Assembly (NCBI RefSeq): GCF_030272895.1
Contig: NZ_JALRNF010000063.1
Location: 1 to 18,710 of the forward strand
Source: Pseudomonas sp. BGr12
Lineage (GTDB): Bacteria > Pseudomonadota > Gammaproteobacteria > Pseudomonadales > Pseudomonadaceae
DNA: 18,710 nucleotides
Direction of reading: 5' to 3'
Shown: piece by piece, positions 14,435-18,710 of the stretch
Position numbering within the stretch: the stretch's first letter is position 1
How the letters are laid out: every line of letters starts with the position of its first letter
Program-made: the position numbers and the translations under genes
The notes under the pieces: generated by a model
What the model saw: only the letters and a program-made list of their open reading frames with translations
The model's database searches: none
Told to the model about the DNA's origin: nothing

Positions 14435-15370
14435 ATGACCGTGACCATTTCCCAAACCGCCGAAGTCAAAGCGTTCTTCGAGCAAGTCGCAGGCCTTGGC
14501 AATGACCAGGGCAGCCCGAGGTTCAAGCAGATCATCCTGCGCCTGCTCGGCGATGTCGCCCGGCTGGTCGAAGACCTGCAGATCACCGATGACGAGTTCT
14601 GGAAGGCCGTGGACTACCTCAACCGCATGGGCAAGGGTAACGAGGCCGGCTTGCTGGTGGCCGGCCTGGGTATCGAGCACTTCCTCGACCTGCTGCAGGA
14701 CGCCAGGGACGCCGAGGCCGGCCTGACCGGCGGCACCCCGCGTACCATCGAAGGCCCGCTGTACGTTGCCGGCGCCCCGTTGAGTGAGGGCGAAACCCGC
14801 ATGGACGACGGTACCGATCCGGGTACGGTGATGTTCCTCCAGGGCCGGGTGCTGGATGCCGACGGCAAACCGCTGGCGGGCGCCATGGTCGATCTGTGGC
14901 ACGCCAACACCCAAGGCAGCTACTCGTACTTCGATACCACCCAGTCCGCGTTCAACCTGCGCCGTCGCGTCATTACCGACGCCCAGGGCTGCTACCGCGC
15001 CCGCAGCATCGTGCCGAACGGCTACGGTTGCCCGCCGGCAGGCACCACCCAGGAGGCGCTCAACCTGCTGGGCCGCCATGGCAATCGTCCGGCGCACATC
15101 CACTTCTTCATCTCGGCACCGGGCTATCGTCACCTGACCACCCAGATCAACCTGGCCGGTGACAAGTACCTGTGGGACGACTTCGCCTATGCCACCCGCG
15201 ACGGCCTGGTCGGCGACCTGCAGTTTGTCACCGACGCCGCTGCAGCCCGCGACCGCGGGGTCGAAGGCGAGCGCTTCGCGACCCTGGCGTTCGACTTCCA
15301 GTTGCAGGCCGCCGACACTCCGCAGGCACAAGCGCGCAGCCACCGTCCCCGCGCTCTGCAGGAAGTCTGA
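14435..15370 (+). CDS. catA: Catechol 1,2-dioxygenase CatA
   Basis: The protein has 311 aa. It cleaves catechol between the hydroxyl groups to give cis,cis-muconate, using Fe(III). The four iron ligands are visible: Y163 (GSYSYFD), Y197 (PNGYGCPP), H221 and H223 (RPAHIHFF). The N-terminal helical domain (about 1-100) forms the dimer and binds lipid in known members; the beta-sandwich catalytic domain follows. It starts 52 bases after catC with a GAGGT ribosome binding site. It is the last gene of catBCA, the usual order in Pseudomonas. No genes producing catechol are in the window. Confidence 0.97.
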   Translation: MTVTISQTAEVKAFFEQVAGLGNDQGSPRFKQIILRLLGDVARLVEDLQITDDEFWKAVDYLNRMGKGNEAGLLVAGLGIEHFLDLLQDARDAEAGLTGGTPRTIEGPLYVAGAPLSEGETRMDDGTDPGTVMFLQGRVLDADGKPLAGAMVDLWHANTQGSYSYFDTTQSAFNLRRRVITDAQGCYRARSIVPNGYGCPPAGTTQEALNLLGRHGNRPAHIHFFISAPGYRHLTTQINLAGDKYLWDDFAYATRDGLVGDLQFVTDAAAARDRGVEGERFATLAFDFQLQAADTPQAQARSHRPRALQEV

Positions 15371-15403
15371 CAGGCCGGGCTGCGAAGCCGGCTACTGAAG
15401 CGT

Positions 15404-15429
15404 GCGCTGCCTGCCATCGCCGGCAGCGC
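15404..15429 (+). terminator. GC-rich hairpin after catA (weak terminator or attenuator)
   Basis: GCGCTGCC (15404-15411) pairs perfectly with GGCAGCGC (15422-15429) over a 10-base loop, 33 bases past the catA stop. No run of T follows, so termination may be partial, allowing read-through to the transporter genes. The remaining 15430-15652 holds only the small open frame listed next and the transporter leader. Confidence 0.4.
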
Positions 15430-15498
15430 CATTGCTCAGCGCTCCACTCCTCTTTGTTGCCCTCTACGCCAATCCAATAACAACAAAGGCACTTGGTC

Positions 15499-15546
15499 AT
15501 GCGTGAATCCACGTCTGCGCGTCTGTTCGTGTCCGCCTGTTTCTGA
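15499..15546 (+). CDS. Possible 15-aa leader peptide upstream of the MFS gene
   Basis: An ATG with AAAGG nine bases upstream opens a short frame reading MRESTSARLFVSACF, closed by TGA at 15544-15546. A small hairpin, CCTGT (15536-15540) with ACAGG (15546-15550), covers its stop. The frame lies about 105 bases before the transporter start. It may be a translated leader or chance; there is no strong codon signal in such a short frame. Confidence 0.2.
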   Translation: MRESTSARLFVSACF

Positions 15547-15652
15547 CAGGTCACTGCCTTTTCCCACTACCTCCCGAATGTCCCGGCAAGGCTGAGCCTG
15601 TCCGGTCACGCGCGGGAGCTATCCAGGCTGTCCAATCAGGAACCACAGGTCC

Positions 15653-17011
15653 ATGAACACTCAGGTCAAACCGCAACAACTCGAACAAGCGAAACAGCGC
15701 TATGCCTATGAATGGTATGTGGTCATGCTGTGCATGGTGGCGTACATCTTCTCCTTCGTCGACCGGCAGATCCTCGCCCTGATGATCGAGCCGATCAAGG
15801 CCGACCTGAACCTGACCGATACCCAGTTCAGTCTCCTGCACGGCCTGGCATTCTCGTTGTTCTACGCCTTTATGGGCATGCCGATCGCCTACCTGGCCGA
15901 CCGTTTCTCGCGGCCGCGGATCATCGCCATCGGCGTGGTGTTCTGGAGCCTGGCCACCGCTGCCTGCGGCTTCAGCAAGAATTTCCTGCAGATGTTCCTG
16001 GCGCGCATCGGCGTCGGTGTCGGTGAGGCGGCCTTGTCGCCTTCGGCCTATTCGATGTTCAGCGACATGTTCCCCCGGGAAAAGCTCGGGCGGGCCGTGG
16101 GCATCTACTCGGTCGGCTCCTTCGTCGGCGGCGGGATCGCCTTCCTGGTCGGCGGCTATGTGATCGCCATGCTCAAGGGCAGCGCTACCATCGAGGTGGC
16201 CGTACTGGGGGTGATCAAGACCTGGCAACTGGCGTTCTTCATCGTCGGGCTGCCCGGGGTGATCGTCGGCTTGCTGGTCTGGCTGACGGTGCGCAATCCT
16301 GAGCGCAAGGGCGTGCAACGGGATGCCGACGGACAGCCGAAAAAGGTCCGCCTGTCCGACGGCCTGCGCTTCATCGGGCGCCACCGGAAGACCTTTGCCT
16401 GCCACTACCTGGGCTTTTCGTTCTACGCCATGGCCCTGTACTGCATGATGAGCTGGACGCCTGCGCTGTACATCCGCAAGTTCGGCCTGAGCCCGGAGCA
16501 GGCCGGTTTCATGCTCGGCACCGTCATGTTGCTGGCCAATACCACCGGCGTGGTGTGTGGCGGCTGGTTGACCGACCACCTGGCCAAGCGTGGCCGTACC
16601 GATGCGCCGATGCGCACCGGGCTGATTGGCGCCGTCGGGATGATCGTGCCTGCCGTGCTGTACTCCCAGGTCGATCAGCTGTGGTTGTCGGTGGCGTTAC
16701 TGGTACCGGCGATGTTCTTTGCCTCCTTCCCGATGCCGACCTCCACGGCAGCCATGCAGATCCTCTCGCCCAACCAGGTGCGCGCCCAGGTCTCGGCGCT
16801 GTTCCTGCTGGTCAGCAACCTGCTGGGCCTGGGCGTGGGCACTACCCTAGTGGCCTTGCTGACCGACCGCTATTTCGGCTCGCCACTGGCGGTGGGCTCG
16901 TCGATGTCGATCGTCAGCGTCGGCGCGTCGCTGCTGGCAATCGTGCTGCTGCTCAAGGGTTGCCAGTGCTTCCGGGCCAGCATGGAACGCGAGCATCCGC
17001 AGGCGAACTGA
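15653..17011 (+). CDS. MFS transporter, spinster-like
   Basis: The protein has 452 aa with about 12 hydrophobic helices, so it is an inner-membrane transporter. The TM1 region reads VAYIFSFVDRQILALMIEPI (29-48). The MFS motif A is seen between TM2 and TM3 as AYLADRFSRPRI (79-90). A G-V-G-E-A-A-L-S-P-S motif follows, as in spinster-like members. A hydrophilic loop at about 213-240 separates the two halves. The gene lies downstream of catBCA and upstream of an OprD-family porin on the same strand, so uptake of an aromatic or organic acid that feeds the catechol route is inferred. It is not an obvious BenK or PcaK. An AGG-containing leader precedes the ATG at 15653. Confidence 0.88.
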   Translation: MNTQVKPQQLEQAKQRYAYEWYVVMLCMVAYIFSFVDRQILALMIEPIKADLNLTDTQFSLLHGLAFSLFYAFMGMPIAYLADRFSRPRIIAIGVVFWSLATAACGFSKNFLQMFLARIGVGVGEAALSPSAYSMFSDMFPREKLGRAVGIYSVGSFVGGGIAFLVGGYVIAMLKGSATIEVAVLGVIKTWQLAFFIVGLPGVIVGLLVWLTVRNPERKGVQRDADGQPKKVRLSDGLRFIGRHRKTFACHYLGFSFYAMALYCMMSWTPALYIRKFGLSPEQAGFMLGTVMLLANTTGVVCGGWLTDHLAKRGRTDAPMRTGLIGAVGMIVPAVLYSQVDQLWLSVALLVPAMFFASFPMPTSTAAMQILSPNQVRAQVSALFLLVSNLLGLGVGTTLVALLTDRYFGSPLAVGSSMSIVSVGASLLAIVLLLKGCQCFRASMEREHPQAN

Positions 17012-17018
17012 CGATCCT

Positions 17019-17071
17019 GGGGCAGGCGGGAAGGGCATTGCCTGAACGGCAGCGCCTGTGCCCCACCTGCC
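17019..17071 (+). other. Branched inverted repeat between MFS and porin genes
   Basis: GGCAGGCGGG (17021-17030) pairs with CCCACCTGCC (17062-17071) with one mismatch, and TGCC (17039-17042) with GGCA (17048-17051) inside. It begins eight bases past the MFS stop. No U-tract follows, so an mRNA end or stability element is more likely than a strong terminator. The rest of 17072-17185 has no other feature I can name apart from the porin ribosome binding site. Confidence 0.35.
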
Positions 17072-17185
17072 GCTGATACCTGAAACACCACCACCACGTG
17101 ACAGGTCGACGGGCCTGGTCGGGTCGATGCCGCCTGGTTGATCGACGGCCAGCCCGTTGCCCTGTCCGCTGCTACAGGATTTCCC

Positions 17186-18430
17186 ATGAAACGCAAATGG
17201 CCGCTAGGTGCGACCCCCTTGCTCTTGTGCATCGGCACGGCACTGCCGCTGACAGGGCAGGCCGACATCGTCGATGACAGCCACCTCCAGCTGAGCGCCA
17301 GGAACCTGTTCCTGGACCGCAACTTCACCAACCCGGGAGCGCCGGTTTCCAAGGTCGGCAACTGGTCGCAAGGATTCGACCTGCAGTTTCAATCCGGCTA
17401 CACCGACACGCCGCTGGCCCTGGGCCTGGACCTTGACGGTCAAGTAGGCGTGCGCCTGGACTCCACCGGTAACGATGGCTCGCTGCCCTTCAGCAAGCAC
17501 CAGCAACAGACGGCCCCCGAGTACAGCCGTGCCGGGGCAACCTTCAAGCTCAAGTACCAAAGCACCGAGCTGAAGATCGGTGACCAGCGGCCCAACTACC
17601 CGGTCGCCTCCAACGACCCCAGTCGTCTGCTCGACACCATCTACCAGGGCGCCGTCATCGAGTCGCGAGACATCGAGCGCCTGCAACTGGTCGGTGGGCG
17701 GTTCTGGTCGATCGTCAGCCGCGAGTCTTCCAACCATGAACGCCTGTACCGCCAAGGCACCTCCGACAGCCTGGACAGCGAAGGCCTGGACTTCTTCGGC
17801 GCTACCTATGCGCTGACGCCGGACCTGCAGGCCAGCTACTTCCATGGCGTGCTCAACGACATCTACAAGCAGGACTACGGCGGCTTCAAGCACGCCCTGA
17901 AGTTCGCCGACGGTTACCTGCTGAAAACCCACATCGGCTACTTCGACAACCGTGACGACGGCAACGCCCGTAGCGGTGAGGTCGACAACCGTGCCTACTT
18001 TGGTCTGCTGACCCTGGAGAAAAGCGGCCACCTGATCGGTGCCAGCTACCAGCGCATGACCGGCGACACGGTGTTCCCCACCCTCAACGGCTATGTACCG
18101 CAGTTGTACCTGCCCAACTGGGCCGGGCTGCCCTTCATTCGCCCTGACGAGCGCAGCTGGTCGGTGCGCTACGGCTACAACTTCGCCGCCCTGGGCGTGC
18201 CCGGGCTGAACTTCTTCACCCGTTACATCAAGGGCACCGATATCGATCGCGGCCGAGGTCTTGCCCGCGAGCAGGAAAGCGAGCGCGACATCGTGCTGAG
18301 CTACGTCGTGCAGAGCGGGCCGTTGAAGAGCCTCGCCTTCGACCTGCGCAACCTGCATACCCAGCAGCACTACGGCAATGACTACAACGAGTATCGACTG
18401 GGCACTTCCTATACCTGGAAGTTCTGGTGA
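17186..18430 (+). CDS. OprD-family outer-membrane porin
   Basis: The protein has 414 aa, typical for the OprD/OpdK group. Residues 1-26 are a signal peptide (cleavage after GQA), and the mature chain starts DIVDDSHLQLSARNLFLDRN, the usual OprD opening. Alternating beta-strand segments follow, with family motifs such as RAGATFKLKY and LKIGDQRPNYPV, and the chain ends in an aromatic W, as needed for outer-membrane insertion. OprD-type porins take up amino acids or aromatic and other carboxylates. Next to cat genes and an MFS transporter, an aromatic acid is the likely substrate; benzoate, salicylate and muconate cannot be told apart here. The ATG at 17186 was chosen for AGGA six bases upstream and the clean signal peptide; the frame is open back to 17138. 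Confidence 0.93.
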   Translation: MKRKWPLGATPLLLCIGTALPLTGQADIVDDSHLQLSARNLFLDRNFTNPGAPVSKVGNWSQGFDLQFQSGYTDTPLALGLDLDGQVGVRLDSTGNDGSLPFSKHQQQTAPEYSRAGATFKLKYQSTELKIGDQRPNYPVASNDPSRLLDTIYQGAVIESRDIERLQLVGGRFWSIVSRESSNHERLYRQGTSDSLDSEGLDFFGATYALTPDLQASYFHGVLNDIYKQDYGGFKHALKFADGYLLKTHIGYFDNRDDGNARSGEVDNRAYFGLLTLEKSGHLIGASYQRMTGDTVFPTLNGYVPQLYLPNWAGLPFIRPDERSWSVRYGYNFAALGVPGLNFFTRYIKGTDIDRGRGLAREQESERDIVLSYVVQSGPLKSLAFDLRNLHTQQHYGNDYNEYRLGTSYTWKFW

Positions 18431-18496
18431 GTACCTGCCGATTTCCATTTGTCCGCCCAGGCCGCGTCAACCACGCTGCCGAGCGGATGCCTTTTT

Positions 18497-18534
18497 GCCT
18501 GGGCCATGCCGTGCGGGGAAGGCCCGGGCTTTTT
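18497..18534 (+). terminator. Intrinsic terminator after the porin gene
   Basis: GCCTGGGCC (18497-18505) pairs with GGCCCGGGC (18521-18529) over nine pairs with one G-T, and TTTTT follows at once (18530-18534). It lies about 65 bases past the porin stop and marks the end of the cat/transport transcription unit. Confidence 0.88.
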
Positions 18535-18570
18535 GTTTGGTTCTTCACGGAATCCTGGGGGCTATGGTCC

Positions 18571-18600
18571 TTGGGCTTGGGCTTGGGCTTGGGCTTGGGC
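18571..18600 (+). repeat. TTGGGC hexamer tandem repeat
   Basis: Five perfect TTGGGC copies run head to tail, followed by a broken copy (TTGCGA). The tract is non-coding, in the region past the porin terminator, and is prone to slippage in copy number. Confidence 0.85.
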
Positions 18601-18643
18601 TTGCGAGCTTATCCATTGCATGTGGTGACGCTACCGGCCCCTT

Positions 18644-18684
18644 CCGCCTTTACGGCGGCCTACTTTTCTCTTGGGAAAAGTAGG
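18644..18684. repeat. Double palindrome, probably a dispersed Pseudomonas intergenic repeat
   Basis: CCGCC (18644-18648) faces GGCGG (18654-18658). Directly after it, CCTACTTTTC (18659-18668) and GAAAAGTAGG (18675-18684) are perfect 10-bp reverse complements over a 6-base loop. Similar AAAAGTA-type hairpins recur between genes in Pseudomonas genomes as far as I recall. Nothing else is visible in 18535-18710 except the hexamer repeat. Confidence 0.6.
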
Positions 18685-18710
18685 CAAAACCGCTTGCTCC
18701 TGCATCCGGC

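Noticed and set aside
17204..18448. A 414-codon minus-strand frame opposite the porin gene
   Set aside because: Its composition is typical of a shadow frame and the plus strand encodes a full OprD-type porin with signal peptide.
18571..18600. Short tandem units as a possible CRISPR array
   Set aside because: Units are six bases with no spacers; there are no cas genes in the window.

Overview
The window looks like the chromosome of a Pseudomonas of the putida/fluorescens type. The evidence is high GC with strong third-position bias, paired REP elements built on TGTGGGAGC at the left end, a catR/catBCA cluster whose CatR matches my memory of the P. putida protein closely, and an OprD-family porin. 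All calls come from reading motifs and families; no database search was run.

Layout. (1) 1-267: two inverted pairs of REP-like repeats. (2) 268-5218, minus strand: a copper operon read as large secreted multicopper oxidase (1134 aa), then a SCO1/SenC protein fused to cytochrome c, then a periplasmic PCu(A)C copper chaperone. The oxidase resembles Mn(II)-oxidising multicopper oxidases in context, and a sigma-54 type -24/-12 element lies 85 bases upstream of its start. (3) 5499-11793, minus strand: seven tightly packed or overlapping genes read as thermostable-hemolysin family protein, AMP-dependent acyl ligase, heme-oxygenase-like (TenA/HDO) protein, short-chain dehydrogenase, TPR protein, OmpR-type response regulator, QseC/TctE-type histidine kinase. 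This is the best candidate in the window for an undescribed system: it has the parts of a small acyl-metabolite pathway joined to its own two-component system, and a QseB/PmrA-like direct repeat sits upstream of its first gene. (4) 11934-15370: catR, divergent from catBCA, which encodes the ortho-cleavage steps from catechol to 3-oxoadipate enol-lactone, with a LysR-type operator in the 136-base gap. (5) 15653-18430, plus strand: a spinster-like MFS transporter and an OprD-family porin, probably the uptake arm for an aromatic or organic acid, closed by a strong intrinsic terminator. (6) 18535-18710: non-coding, with a TTGGGC hexamer tandem repeat and a perfect 10-bp palindrome.

How the genes work together. 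The oxidase needs copper, and the two genes behind it are copper delivery and redox proteins, so the operon reads as an enzyme with its own metallation kit. In the seven-gene unit the ligase would activate an acyl substrate, the GNAT-like hemolysin-family protein could transfer it, and the HDO protein and dehydrogenase could oxidise or reduce it, with the two-component system controlling expression; all of this is inference from families and gene order. In the cat region CatR senses cis,cis-muconate and switches on catBCA. The MFS and porin genes downstream probably bring in the compound that feeds this route, but no upstream ring-hydroxylating genes (ben, ant, salicylate hydroxylase) lie inside the window.
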